Of a DNA stretch of 64,000 nucleotides, positions 34,838 to 46,732 are shown piece after piece. Made by a program: the position numbers and the translations under genes. The DNA is from Glebionis coronaria (taxonomy: Eukaryota > Streptophyta > Magnoliopsida > Asterales > Asteraceae), in NCBI GenBank assembly GCA_025667525.1, contig CM046878.1:386253807-386317806 (forward strand). Direction: 5' to 3'. Positions within the stretch are counted from its first letter, which is position 1. Each line of letters begins with the position of its first letter. The notes beneath the pieces were generated by a model. The model searched no databases and had not been told where the DNA came from. It saw only the letters and a list, made by a program, of their open reading frames with translations.

Positions 34838-34849
34838 AGGGGGGAAGAA
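34838..34849 (+). other. Polypurine tract of element 3
   Basis: AGGGGGGAAGAA ending one base before the 3' LTR; the plus-strand primer. Confidence 0.85.
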
Positions 34850-34850
34850 T

Positions 34851-37800
34851 TGTAAAACCCGCATGCTTTTACCATGAATAGTGCCCTTAAGATCGTACGT
34901 CCTAGATTAAAACTTACCTCATTTAGTATTGATCACATTCATGTGCTAATAATCAAGCAAGTGCATACGTGTATGACATGACAAGTATCGATTACGTACG
35001 AACTCATGATAAACAGTTAATAAATATGTCACGTGAACATAATTAAATCATGATCACCATTTAAAATACGAACTAGAATAATTACGTAAATACATATAAT
35101 ATAATTACGAGCGTTAAGATTACGATAAACGACATGATAAAATAAACAGAAACACTTTAAACACGAGCACGTTTAACCACGAACGAACACGAAACATCGG
35201 GACACGAGAAAGGTACGGGTACCCCATGTGGGGCCCCCATACCCACGGCACACAACAAGAAATGGGCTTAGCCCATGGACTTTTACAAGTAAAGGGGGGG
35301 TTATGGTAAAAATATGTTTTCATTTTTCACTTTCAAGAAATAAACACAAAAACCCTAAAAGAGTTTTCTCTCCTCCTCCTTGTTCTCTCTTTGTGCCGCC
35401 ACCTTAGCATCACCATAGGAGGGTGATTGGTTGATTTTGATCTTAAAAACTATTGCTATAATCAGTGTTTGTTCATCCTTTTCCAAGCTACATAGTGGTA
35501 TACCTTTTTAAACCCTTCTTTTTAATTCTTTTTAATCTTTGATTATTTTCATGAACATGTTATTATTTTCTTATTAAAAACATGATAATTAAACATTGAC
35601 CTAACATGTTTTGGGGTTAATTAAAATCAAAGAATGATTTATAAGGGTGTTTGTTTTTAGCCGCCTAGCAAAACAAACCCGAGGGGGGTTTGGTTTGCTT
35701 ATTGCCGCCACCACCAAGACCAGTTTAGGTCTTGGTTGGTGCTTGTGGGACCCACGGCAGCAGGGAGGCACATGTGCCCCGGGTTTGGCTCGGGATACGG
35801 TGTCGAATTCATGCCCGATTCATGGTTCGTTGGTTAAATCATGATCTATGTTACATGTTAATTTTTATGAATCATGAACTTAGGATATAAATTAATTAAT
35901 AACATGAGATATTAATTAAATCATGACTTAGGTTATTCTAATTAATAATTTAGCATGATATTAATTTAACCTAAGTATTTTATGTTATAAGTTATGATTA
36001 ATTAATTATTTAAAACATGCCTATAATTAATTAATTTAGACATGACTTAGGTTATATTATTAATAATAATAATACACATTTTAACCTAAGTATTTTCATT
36101 TCATTTTAATTAAAACATGTTATACTTTAATTAAAATGCTTAACCTATAGTTTAATTAAAATACATGAAATAATAATTAAACTAATACTATATCATATGA
36201 CTTAAGAAACAAGCTTATAAACACTTAGACTTATATGTTAGCTTATGTAACCAGCTTAATTCTAAATATGGAAACTTCTATTTATAGAAACTTAATTAAA
36301 TAAGGCAACTAATCTATTAATGGAAACCTTCTATATATGGAAATCTATCTATTTTAGGCAGCTAATCTAATCATGGAAACCTTCTATATATGGAAACTTA
36401 TTTAATTAAGGCAGCTGATCTATTTTTGGAAACTTTCTATTTTTAGAAACTAATCTATTTTAAGCAGTAAATTCTATTTTAGGAAACTTTCTATTTTTGG
36501 AAACTTTCTATTTTTGGAAACTTTATATTTTTGGAAACTTTCTATTTTTGGAAACTTTCTATTTTTGGTAACTTTCTATTTTTGGAAACTTTCTATTTTT
36601 GGAAACTTTCTATTTTTGGAAACTTTCTATTTTTGGAAACCTGCTATTTTTGGAAAGTTACTTATTATTACACAGTAAGTATAATAATACATGAAATACC
36701 AGTAATACTTAAACGGATTAATCAGAATACAAGATAAACACAGTTTAAGGCTTTAAACAGTGAACCATGACCTAAAACATACCAAGTCAGCTAAAATGAG
36801 ACATAAAACCCAGTACGTAATCAGTAAATCGATACTTATACACGTGTGTATTCATGTAGCGTTAGTGATCCAGAAGTAGGAGTCTTTCTTCCGTTCATTC
36901 ACTGGACTTGAGGTACGGATTCCCGTCCTTTCAGTATGGACATTCTTTCCTTATTAGGATTTCCCCGTATGCAGCCAACTGTTTTCCCCAGCATTTGTTT
37001 TATTGTTTTGAACTGCTTATGTTTAATTAGCATAATCTATAGCCATATACAAGCATGACCAGTTTCACCTAGTTATGGAGGTACCATAACCATAGCATTG
37101 GAGGCACCGATGTTATGACTTCCCCACGGCGGAGTGATTGCTCGTGGCGTCCCTTTTCAGTTTTGGCCATATTATTATATCAGGTGGGGCGTATGGGTGC
37201 ATCCTAGTTACATGTTTTATTCAGTATTTCATGGTGAATGTGGTGTGTGCCTTGCACCCTTCACAAGGAGTTGATCCCTCCTACCCAAACCAGTATATTG
37301 ATTAGAGGCATCCCCTCTAATCAGCATGATGAGGTCACCCCTCCAAGTATTCATGCACGTGACCTTTTCATGACCTATATGGGCTATGGTATATATATGT
37401 TAAAACAGTTTTCACAAGATAAACATAAGGCTTTTCAAACTATAAAACCAGTTTTCTTGATACTTAACCAGTTTTCTCAGAACTTAGTCTTCCGCTGTTA
37501 TATGTTACATGTTTATTCTATTTCATGCTATATTGTACATCCGTGCACTGAGCGTCTTGCTCAGCCGTTTTCCTTTTCATGTTCCCAAAACGGCAGGTAC
37601 TCAGGGACGCTCGTAGATCTCAAACGTACGTGCATATGGATTGGAAGCTTTACTGTCTTTCTTTACTTTATGCATTTCCTTTACTTTGATACAGTTGCTA
37701 TGGACATTGTTTCGTCCTTTCCTTTTTCAGTATTTATGTTTGTGTGTGATGAGCTTTACTTTGGGGTTACCGATGTTTGATTCCGGTATTTCCCTTTTAT

Positions 37801-37891
37801 GGTCGAATAATGCTTAGACATTTATCCTTGTATGCTTTGATGACACGCCATGATTATGCGTAATATTCCATTTCCAAAATGGGGTGTTACA
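34851..37891 (+). repeat. 3' LTR of element 3
   Basis: 3041 bp, TGTAAAACCC to GTGTTACA; 18 bp longer than the 5' LTR, nearly all from one extra 17-bp repeat unit. The 180-codon open stretch at 37238-37780 is broken by a one-base indel in the other LTR and is not a gene. Confidence 0.92.
36482..36651 (+). repeat. 17-bp tandem array, 10 units, 3' LTR of element 3
   Basis: Same unit as at 28465 but exactly ten copies (170 bp). Because two mutations and one unit differ between the LTRs, the array has changed since, or during, insertion. Confidence 0.9.
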
Positions 37892-37896
37892 ACATG

Positions 37897-38976
37897 CCAG
37901 CATGTTTTGTACGCTGGGGGGATGGGGATATACTATATCTGCATCTTTTTCACGGGTGAGATACAGGTTATATCCCCACACCTGAGGATGGAAAATTGGG
38001 GGTTGAAGGTAAAACAAAACATTTCGACTTTAACCCCTCCTATATCAACCGCTTTAAGAAAAGACCTACGATTTTTACCTCATGCTTGTGGGATACAACG
38101 ATTAGTTAATAGTACTAAGATTTCTATCCAACAGAGAGGTTAATATTGTGGTTGATGGCAATTGCATAAGAAATTGCTAAGAATCTGCTTCATTCGCCGC
38201 AGGGCTGAGCGAGAGGATCGCAGAAAAGAAGTACCTCAAATGGTGGAAATAAAAGAAGATACCAAGAATAAAGAAGTACGCGCCTTGCAAGGTGTCGTAA
38301 CAAGGGTCATTCACTCACTATTACCGGTTCAAAATTTGTATCGATTCTGATTTCTAAAGAGGGGATATCACATCTCCCAGAGTCTAGTGGTGATGGTATT
38401 GTTGAACTAACTGGACCCGAAGAGGAAAGAGGAATGTCCAAAAACATGGGACATTCAACATCTCCTTATGGGGGATGTCAGACATAGCCCTACAAAGTAC
38501 ACCCATTTTGAGTTTGATGTGCCTTTTAGGTTTAGGAAGGGAAGAAACAGGTTAGGGAAATGGGGTATTCTCGGACCAAGTATTCTCTGGCTTGTTGGTG
38601 CTAGAGATGACACTAAATCTAGTGTTAACTATGTCGGGGTTATGGCTCCCCAATATAATAAAGGTTTCATCTCACCACGGTACACAAACCCATTTTTGGA
38701 CATATAAGATAATTGCGTGATACTTGCTAGTCTATTCATGCTAACGAAGACATCATAGCTATCAAGACTTTCTAGAATCTAATTGATGTAGAATGGCGAT
38801 TTGGGAAGTTTTAAGGAACAACCTCGAATGATGGTGTTTAACCATCATAACCTTTCTGTCAACTATTCCGCAGTCTAATAGGAGTCTAGAATTAACAGAG
38901 GGATTTCTAATTTCTTACTAAGTTTAGCAATTGCAATGCTTTGGTCTACTCATGTATTAAACAAGATAGATGCATA
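37897..38976 (-). other. Element 2 spacer, gag-proximal part
   Basis: Continues the element 1-like spacer after element 3 (CCAGCATGTTTTGTACGCTGG matches 13711-13731 with few changes). Nothing recognisable is encoded. Short plus-strand open stretches at 38162-38350 and 38468-38707 have no known similarity. Confidence 0.65.
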
Positions 38977-40269
38977 TCATTGGTTTAGTAAGAACGTACC
39001 GAGTATGATGTTGGAGCTTGGATTTGCTTGGGCATTGCCGGCCATGTATACTTGTGAAGGAGTTCCCTTGTTGTCCTTCTTCTGGTTGGCCCACTTGGGA
39101 CAATCAGGTCTCACATGCCAAGGGGTTCCACATTCGTAGCATACCACAGCTTTCTTCGGTCCGCTACTGCTCCCACCAGCGGGGTTTCGGTTTCCCTGCT
39201 GCCCACTTCTACTCCCACGTGCATTGGACTTGCCCTTGTTGTTGTTCCCGGGATTGGTATTGGGTCGACCTGGGGTAACAACATTGTTTTGACAATCGCG
39301 AGCAAAATGGCCTTGTTGACCACACTTGTAGCATCCTTGGCATTGTCCTCCAGCAACATGATGGTAGTTGCACTTTGAACACTTAGGCTTGGTCCCTGGG
39401 TACTTCTTGGTGCGGGTTGTGGGAGTAGTGTCATCCGCTTGCCCAACAATTTGCTTTTTCGAAGGCTGCTGGTTCTGGCTACGAGAGTTATCATCGGATT
39501 TCCTCTTGTTATCCGTTTGCCTCTCGGACAGATTGCGGGCTCGCTTGTTGATCAGCTCAGTCGCAAATTCCATAGCACCTTCAACGGTAGTGGGTCGTGA
39601 GGCTAGCACACTGTCATGAAGGTTGTCAGGGAGTCCACTGACATACTTTTTAATCTTGTCACTCCTTAGAGGAAACATTCTGGTTAACATCAAGCTTAAC
39701 TCTTGAAATCTTTGGTTGTAGCAAAGGATATCACTGTTCTTACACTTGAGATCCCACAGCTTGACTTCCAACTTATTCATTTCTCCTCTGGGATAATACT
39801 TTCCAGTCATTCTTTCCTTGAGGTTGGCCCAAGTGAGAGTATAAGTAGCGTCATGTCCAAGGATGGCGACCACAGAGTTCCACTAGGTAAGGGTACTCTC
39901 GAGTAGGGTGCACGTAGCAAACTTAACTCTGTTCTCGTCAGCACAACCACTGATGCGGAAGACCGTCTCTAGTCTTTCAAACCACTGCATCAATTCAACA
40001 ACTCCTTCTTTCCCTCGGTAGTATGAGGGTTTACATTTTAAGAAGTCGGGGTAAGAGCAACCCCTGTTGGTGTTGTTTCTGCGTGCATCAAAGTTTGGAT
40101 CATTGTTTGCATTTGGGTCAGCTCCTCTGGCTGCCATGGATGTTGTGATGCCTTCACTTATCATTTCTCGCAGTTGTGCGGCAGTGACATTTTGAGTAGC
40201 TTATGGGGATTCAGCATTGTCGGCATTGGAAGTGGTTGCATTATTGGGATTTGACCTCGTAATCACCAT
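38977..40269 (-). pseudogene. Element 2 gag, two in-frame stops
   Basis: Begins MVITRSNPNN at 40269. A TAA at about 40201-40203 and a TAG at about 39880-39882 (TGG to TAG within the TWWN motif) interrupt it. The rest is open: KYYPRGEMNKLE, an AMEFATELINKRARNLSERQ block, knuckle CYKCGQQGHFARDC at about 39294-39335 and CYECGTPWHVRPDC at about 39103-39144. It ends GTFLLNQ and TGA, the same truncated protease start as in element 1. Residues that differ from element 1 are scattered, as expected of two separate copies. Confidence 0.87.
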
Positions 40270-40697
40270 TTGTCTATAATCATATACAAAATGAGATTAT
40301 TAGTTCAAGCGTTAGTACAGTTTTTATATTATTTGCACGAGGAAACTTAGGCACTGATTTCATAAAAAATTTGGATAACCTGTCAAGATCTCATAATATA
40401 ATACATCGCACAGCAGATTAAGTGATTACATGTTATTTCCATGAGAAATTTAACAGTCATCTCGCATAACACAATCTAAGTCATAGGCCGGTCGGGCCTA
40501 ATCCAAAGTAATGATACACACAGTCTTTAAAACATCATATCCCAAAGTTACATGTCCCAAAAGAAAAGAAAAGATAAGTACGGGATTACATCATCAAAAG
40601 CTGAAAAAGGGATAAAAGTACAAAGGCCCTATGTCATGATAGCCGGGATGCAACCCGTAAGCTTATCATGACGTACCAAAAGTCTAGTATGTCTATA
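40270..40697. other. Element 2 spacer between ORF1 and gag
   Basis: About 430 bp, conserved with element 1, no ORF or distinct motif. Confidence 0.4.
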
Positions 40698-41552
40698 CTA
40701 ATCTTGCCTGGATGGTCCATTAGATGATGCCCGGGCTGACGGTGCGGATGGAGCTGGTGGGGCTGCAGAATTCCTTCTGGTGTTCCACAAAGTCCGAGCT
40801 GTCGTTCGGGTCTCCTTGAGCGTACGGAGTGCAGACAGTAGCTGGTTCCGGAGTCTATCGACGACCCCTCGGAGATAAGCCATCTCCCTAGTAACCCCAT
40901 CATGCCGGACAGTGGCGAGATCAAAGAAAATGGATAATGATTGCTCCTGAGCGGAGAGAGCAGCATGGGTCTGATGCTGCAGACCCTCCATTACCTGAAT
41001 GCGCTGGTGGAGGCGGTAGTTCTCATCCAATAACAACTTCAGTGCCTCGTCCGTCCTAGCCTGGATGCCCTTAATGGTCTGGGAGTCTCCCCTCATAGTG
41101 CGGAAAAGAGTGTCGATACGTTCATAGATGATGACATGGCTCTGTTGACTGACTGTCAACTGGCTGCGGAGGTCGGATATCTCTCGCCCATGGCGTGCAG
41201 CCAGTGTAGAAATCTGAGACTGGACGGAATCGACACGTCCTGCCCTGGAGCCTTCCCTGGTCTCATAAGTGGAGACGGGTGCGGGCCCGGAAAAATAGCC
41301 CGATGATAAGGATGGAGGCATGGAAGATGGTATGCTGGGAGGGACCCGGTCCTCCTCCATAGAGGTTGGGGCCACTGTGGTCGATGCTGAGATAGAAAAA
41401 GGGTCCTCTGGGAGTACAGCTTCAATGGCTGGGTCATCCTCTGAATCCGAGGCTAACAAGCATCCACACTGTGTCGATCGTGGGGATGAACAAACAATTG
41501 GAGTAGGAGCTACTACGGGTAGTAGAGTCGAGGATGCAATAGGCGGAGTCAT
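40698..41552 (-). CDS. ORF1, coiled-coil protein of TR-GAG element, intact
   Basis: Uninterrupted 284-codon ORF starting ATG at 41552. Residues 1-95 are Pro/Ser/Thr-rich with an acidic patch (DSEDDPAIEAVLPEDPFS). Residues about 105-250 are charged and heptad-like (SQISTLAARHGREISDLRS, an ALKLLLDENYRLHQRIQVME block, MAYLRGVVDRLRNQLLSALR), suggesting a long coiled coil. The tail is Ala/Pro/Ser-rich, ending NGPSRQD. There is no zinc knuckle, enzyme motif or signal peptide. It sits between primer site and gag, as does the broken copy in element 1. Extra ORFs upstream of gag are known in Ogre-type elements; a relation is not shown. Function unknown. Confidence 0.75.
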   Translation of the reverse strand: MTPPIASSTLLPVVAPTPIVCSSPRSTQCGCLLASDSEDDPAIEAVLPEDPFSISASTTVAPTSMEEDRVPPSIPSSMPPSLSSGYFSGPAPVSTYETREGSRAGRVDSVQSQISTLAARHGREISDLRSQLTVSQQSHVIIYERIDTLFRTMRGDSQTIKGIQARTDEALKLLLDENYRLHQRIQVMEGLQHQTHAALSAQEQSLSIFFDLATVRHDGVTREMAYLRGVVDRLRNQLLSALRTLKETRTTARTLWNTRRNSAAPPAPSAPSARASSNGPSRQD

Positions 41553-42082
41553 GATGCTCTGAAATAGTATTATTTTAAGTTTGAAGTGAGTATAAGCTTA
41601 CAAACAAAGAACAATATTATTTAGATTACATGCTTTATGAAATATATCCCTTTTAAACAATTATTATAATGTTTTAAGGTTACAAATATTAATACTTATA
41701 TATATATGTATTATCATGTAAGTAGTTCATTTATCAATTTGTAAGTGCGAAGTTTGGTTTAATATTACCCATATTCTCATTTCAATATTTTACTATGTAG
41801 TGCAAAATTTTCAAGTTTAGCCCGCCTAACATTTTTCATAGCAATATCTCACTAAACAGTATTAATAATCAAGTTTAGTAAATATATATATATATACAAC
41901 TAGTTCACATAGCATAAAATGCCCTAAGATCTATATGCTTAACTAATACGGTCCCATAATAAAATCCCAAAAAAAAATTTATAAGTTATAGTCCAGTTTT
42001 AAATAAAAGAAAAATCATTTCATTTTTATTTTATTTAAAAACTTATCTGGTTCTCTATAACTAATGCTCTGATACCATTCTC
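41553..42082 (-). other. Element 2 leader with primer-binding site
   Basis: AT-rich leader. The minus-strand TGGTATCAGAGC at 42066-42077 matches initiator tRNA-Met and lies 5 bp from LTR D. Confidence 0.82.
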
Positions 42083-44631
42083 TGTGACACCCCGGGTAGG
42101 GTCAAATATGCGGAAATATCCATAGAGATGTCACTAGGGTGGATCGATAGCATATAGTCCATAGTGCATAAGATAAAGAGTTAATTAAATCAGATTACAT
42201 GTTTGGTACACAAATAAAATAAAATTGTCTTAAACATGACAGAAGGTGATTGTTCATGTTTCCCAAATAGAACCCATGACGAGTCCTATGATGCATATTT
42301 CTAAGATGTTGGAGACCATGCACACACACCACGTACTAACTTCATATTCCTGTACAAAACATACTAACGGGGGTCAACATAAAGTTAGTGAATTTACAGA
42401 TTTTAACAATTAATTAGTTTGGAGATACATTAAGCATAGAAGTGACAATGCACAAAGCATTCTCACTAAAATGTAGATAATATTTGTTTATTATTAGAAA
42501 CTGAAGCTTAACCTCCGTAGTCCTCAACAGATGAGGACGTAGTGTCTTACAAAAAGACACCCATTCCAGTTCCAACATGGTATACGTCTGTGGTCCCGGC
42601 CAAGGCACAGTGAGCATGACTCACCCAGACGGGGATGATCAATCCCTAATAGATCTATTTATAACATTCGGGCGATTTACAACAATTTAACAGTTTCAAC
42701 AATAATCAATCATAGTCAAGTTTATACAATCCAGTTGTGTCCATTATGTGTTTGCATATTTTCTTTCCCAAAAGGGAAAGTTTTATCAAAAGTTTATATG
42801 GGTCTGTAAACTCACCTAGGAGTAGGCAGTAGTTGTTTAATACAAGAATCCAAATAAAGCTCACGCCAAAGTTATGCCTAATCAAATGGTACAGTCTTAA
42901 TAGATAGTATAAAGAACATATATGTATGCTTATACAGATTTTAGTAAGTTCATTTATGCTACAGTATTTGTTTACATAATCGTAGTTCAAGTATCAACAA
43001 TATTCATTTAAACTTATCTATATAAGTTTTATTTCTAAGTGAACACATAATGTCTTACTTAGAATATCAGTTTATGTTTGTAACACATATATTAGCATGT
43101 AGTTCATTTAACGTTCATACAAAAACTTGTATATAATTTCATAATTAAGTAAACAAAAGATGTCTTACTTAAAATATTAATTTACGTTCTCCGTTCATGT
43201 ATTATTACCACTCATTTACTATTAAATTTCATTATTACGTAAACATAAAAATTCTACTTAAAATACTAGTTTACGTTCGTAGTTCATGCATTATAATCAT
43301 CCATTTAAACTTATTATTAAGTTTCTTATTTTAAGCAAACGTAAGGTGTTTTACTTACATTTTAGCATTCAATTTGTTCACCATTCATACAGTTTTTATT
43401 TTCTAAAAGTATATGAGTTTATGTATGTGTAATACATATTCATAAATGCTTACACAATTATTTTCTAAGGTAAATATAAATATTTTATTTTGAAAAATAA
43501 AATAAAATATTTTATTTAACTTTAAAGTTTTCCATAAATTATTTTAACACTTATAAAATAATTTAAACTAAAGAATTTATACATTAATTCTTATGGTCTA
43601 AGTATTTAATTATGTTTTATTATAATTAAAAAAATAAATTTTAGAGTTAGGGCTTGTTAATGTTTCAGAATATGACAAAACTAGTCCCTCCATATTTTAA
43701 ACAAGTATAACTTTAGGATTTTACATATTTGGTACCTAGGGCTTATTAAAGTTTCGGCTTATGGCAGATTTAGTCCTCCTAGTTATATTTAGGTTTTGTA
43801 ACTTTTACTAAAATTACAAAACAGCCCCTAGGGCTTCTTTAAGTTTCGGCAATTTACAAGAAAGGTCCTTGGGGTTATAAAATGTCAAAATAACTTTTAG
43901 AAACTTCTAAAACGGCCCCTAGGGTTTAATTTACCACAGATAGTATTTATTAAACCCTAGACTTTTGTATATTTACATTTTCAGTCCTTGTGTTTACTAG
44001 TTTACCAAAACAAGTTTCATAAGTTATAGTTTTAGTCCTTAAGTTTCATTAATTGTCATTTTCATCCAAAAAGTTTTTATAAGTTATATTTAATTTTAAA
44101 AAGTTTTATTTTATCATTCCAACTTTATATGGGCTCATTAAATGGGCTAAACATCTAATGGGCTATTTTAGTGGGCTTAAATATATTTCAAGTCCACTAA
44201 TTTATTTAAATGTGCCTTTAAATCATTCATTGGGCTTAATACATTTTTATGTCCTTTAATTAGTTAAATGGGCCTAAGTGTAATCTTAAGTCCATTTAAG
44301 TTACTAAGATTTATCAAATGGGCTTATTGGGTCCATTAAGTTTTATATTAACATTTCATGGACTTAATTAGTCGATTAACATTACTTTATATTTTATGTA
44401 TGTTTTTACTTAGGATATTCTTATAAGCTTATTATGAGCTTATTAATATTTTGTTTTAAATCTAAATAGATGAATAAAACTTAAAATTTGTTTTATGTGT
44501 TATACCAAATTAGGTCTAGGTGTGTTATAAGGTTACAAGTAAGTCATAAGCCCTAGTAGGAGCTTATATCCCACAGCTAACATTAGTTATAGCATATTAA
44601 GATAAGTCAAGTCTCATTTTAAGGTTGCATG
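42083..44631 (-). repeat. LTR D (5' LTR of element 2), first part
   Basis: TGTGACACCCCGGG start, pairing with LTR C by shared variants and retaining the tandem unit that C has lost. Interrupted after TTGCATG at 44631 by the Athila-like element. Confidence 0.88.
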
Positions 44632-45072
44632 TAATAAGTGTGAAATCACTTATCCTTTTACCACTTATTTCCAATAATAACAAGACCAAAACGTGTAATT
44701 TATGTCGTAAAAGTCGGAATTATGCGTGGTTTGTGTTTTTATTGTGTTTTAGGACCAAAAGATGAAAAAGGAAGAAAACACAGGCTTTCACGGGCTTTTA
44801 TCGAAGAAAACGGGAAAAGACGAAGTGAAAAAATCAAGAATGCAAAAAGAACGGAAGTCCAAGGCCTATTCTGAAGACTTATCGAAGAAAAAATCTAAAG
44901 ACAGAAGTTTAATGAAGTCGAAGAACTCAAGTCTAAATTAAATAAAAAAATTATCTAGACAAGTTCAAATCCCGAGACAACGTCGAGAAAAGACAAAGAA
45001 TTAAATCGAGTCGAGAAGACGTGAAGAAAGAAAGAAAGAAGAGGCAACACATGCACTCCTTCCCATTTTCCC

Positions 45073-45104
45073 TATAAATACCCTCCTAATACACATTAGG
45101 AGGG
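45073..45104 (+). promoter_or_regulatory. TATA box plus 10-bp hairpin, 5' LTR of element 4
   Basis: TATAAATA at 45073-45080 is followed at once by CCCTCCTAAT-ACAC-ATTAGGAGGG, a perfect 10-bp stem. The same is found at 54843-54875 in the 3' LTR. Confidence 0.6.
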
Positions 45105-45639
45105 TGGTTAGTTTTTAGTTTTAGTTTTCATTTTTCACTTTTCTTTCTAGTTTTTAGAGAGAGAAAGTTCTCCACTTTCTCTCACTAAGTTTTCATCTTT
45201 CTTTCTTTTAATCTTTCAAGATTAAACATTTGTGTATTGTTGATTTCATTAATCAAGTTCTAGTTAAGCTTTTAATCTTTCATCTCATTCTACCTTTCTT
45301 GATTTTAGTTAACTTTTGGTGTAAAATACATTTGATCTGTGTTGTTCTTAATGTTTTTGTGCTTAAAAAGTTAATCTTTTTTGTTCCTACATAAGCTTTC
45401 ATTTGATTAAGCTTTAAGATTCTTGTGCTTATTGGCTTATTTACATGTTTAGCTTATTTACTTTTTAAAAGTTTTCTTAAAAAGTTCATCTTTTAATTGT
45501 TTGATTTAAAAGTTTGCTTATTTTGAGTATGGATAAGTTGTTGATTTTGCTTATTAAGTATATTTCACTTTTGATTCGTTCTAGTTTTGGTGTGAGCTTA
45601 TCATTATAGCTTATTACTAGCTTTATTTCGAATCCCACA

Positions 45640-46195
45640 TATATCGGAAAGGGTCTAAACCCCTTTCCGATCGGTACATTCCGACCTGCAGCCCCCTTCC
45701 TACATTCCGATCATTAGATCGGATAAGGGTTTTAACCCATTCCGATTTGCACCTTCGTATTCCGATCACCTTGGATCGGAATAGGGTTTTGGCTCATTCC
45801 GATTAGTACTCTATCCCATATTCTGATTTGACCCTTGTTTGAATATTCTGATTAGAGTTGTTTGTCCCAGTATTCCGATTTGGCAGTCTTTGCATTCCGA
45901 TCTGGGAGTTTATTGTAACATTCCGATCGGGTTTGTGTTACACATTCCGATTGCTTAAGTTTGGCCTCATTCCGATTGGAGTCTTACATAGCATTCCGAT
46001 CTGGATGATTTAATTATTCCGACCTGTATTGCTTGTTAACATTCCGATTGTATTATTTTTAATGATATTCTGATTGTGGGTTTCATTATTCCGACAAGAG
46101 TATTGGTGATATTCCGATTTGGTCCGTTTCCAACATTCCGACCAGTGTTGCTTGTTTGCATTCCGACCACTTTCCGACCAACATTCTGATTAGTG
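45640..46195 (+). repeat. ATTCCGAT word array, 5' LTR of element 4
   Basis: About 21 copies of ATTCYGAY in one orientation at irregular spacing of roughly 15-40 bp, opened by an inverted repeat (ATCGGAAAGGG ... CCCTTTCCGAT) at 45643-45672. Between words the sequence is mostly unrelated. Confidence 0.85.
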
Positions 46196-46485
46196 TTAAG
46201 TTTCTTGTTTTTACAAAGTTTTCAATTGTTAGTTTTATTAAGTGTTCAAGTATTGTCCTTAAGTTTTAATTCATTTATTTTTAATTCGTCATTGTAGTTT
46301 AATCTTTAAAACTTCTACTTACTCAACGACATTTAAATTACTTGCTATTAGTTTAAAATAGATAATCAATCAAACCATTCTCTTGTTCACCAAAAGACAA
46401 TTGAGTCGCACTCTAGACCGGTAATCAATTCGAAAAGACTTGGGACTACGAATTTTGATACGTGGTGTAAAAACCTAGTATTAAA

Positions 46486-46500
46486 TGGCGCCGCTGCCGG
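46486..46500 (+). other. Primer-binding site, tRNA-Asp type
   Basis: TGGCGCCGCTGCCGG, two bases after the LTR. It matches the 3' end of plant tRNA-Asp with one mismatch; this primer is usual for Athila and Tat lineages. Confidence 0.75.
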
Positions 46501-46732
46501 CTCTTTTCGTTAAGATTAACGGTTTCTAGTGAGAGACGCATTGAATTTTGGGATTCGTTCTTTGAACGTTATTTTCCTTGTTTTAAAAATTTTCAAAAAT
46601 CCTAAAAAATATAAAATTCTTCAAAAATACAAAAACATTGAAAAATCATAAAAAGCAATTCTTTTCCAAAGGTTTTGCACCAAAAAGATTATATAGATAT
46701 TCTCTCTGTGTATATTTTTCTTCTGCCGGTGT
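46501..46732 (+). other. Element 4 leader
   Basis: About 230 bp, A-rich near 46590-46650, no ORF before the gag ATG at 46733. Confidence 0.5.

Larger units (their letters stand above)
26833..37891 (+). mobile_element. Element 3: Tekay-like Ty3/gypsy chromovirus
   Basis: About 11.06 kb, flanked by ACATG at 26828-26832 and 37892-37896. Order: LTR, tRNA-Met primer site, gag, PR, RT, RNase H, INT, chromodomain, polypurine tract, LTR. The empty site is visible in element 1 near 13700-13712. LTRs of about 3 kb and a C-terminal chromodomain fit the Tekay/Del lineage. By eye the LTRs differ at only about 15 positions in 3 kb, so the insertion is recent, yet the coding part has five stops and one frameshift. 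Confidence 0.92.
44632..46483 (+). repeat. 5' LTR of element 4
   Basis: 1852 bp with ends TAATA...TATTA rather than TG...CA; both LTRs agree on these ends. Contains a TATA box, a hairpin directly after it, and the ATTCCGAT array. Confidence 0.85.

Noticed and set aside
36531..36737. 68-codon ORF rich in Phe, Leu and Trp
   Set aside because: It is a translation of the 17-bp LTR array; the other LTR with nine units does not keep it.
37238..37780. 180-codon ORF in the 3' LTR of element 3
   Set aside because: A one-base difference in the 5' LTR (near 29400) splits it; no known similarity and LTR location, so chance.
45640..46195. ATTCCGAT words as a CRISPR-like or telomeric repeat
   Set aside because: Word of 8 bp with irregular spacing inside both LTRs; no repeat-spacer structure.
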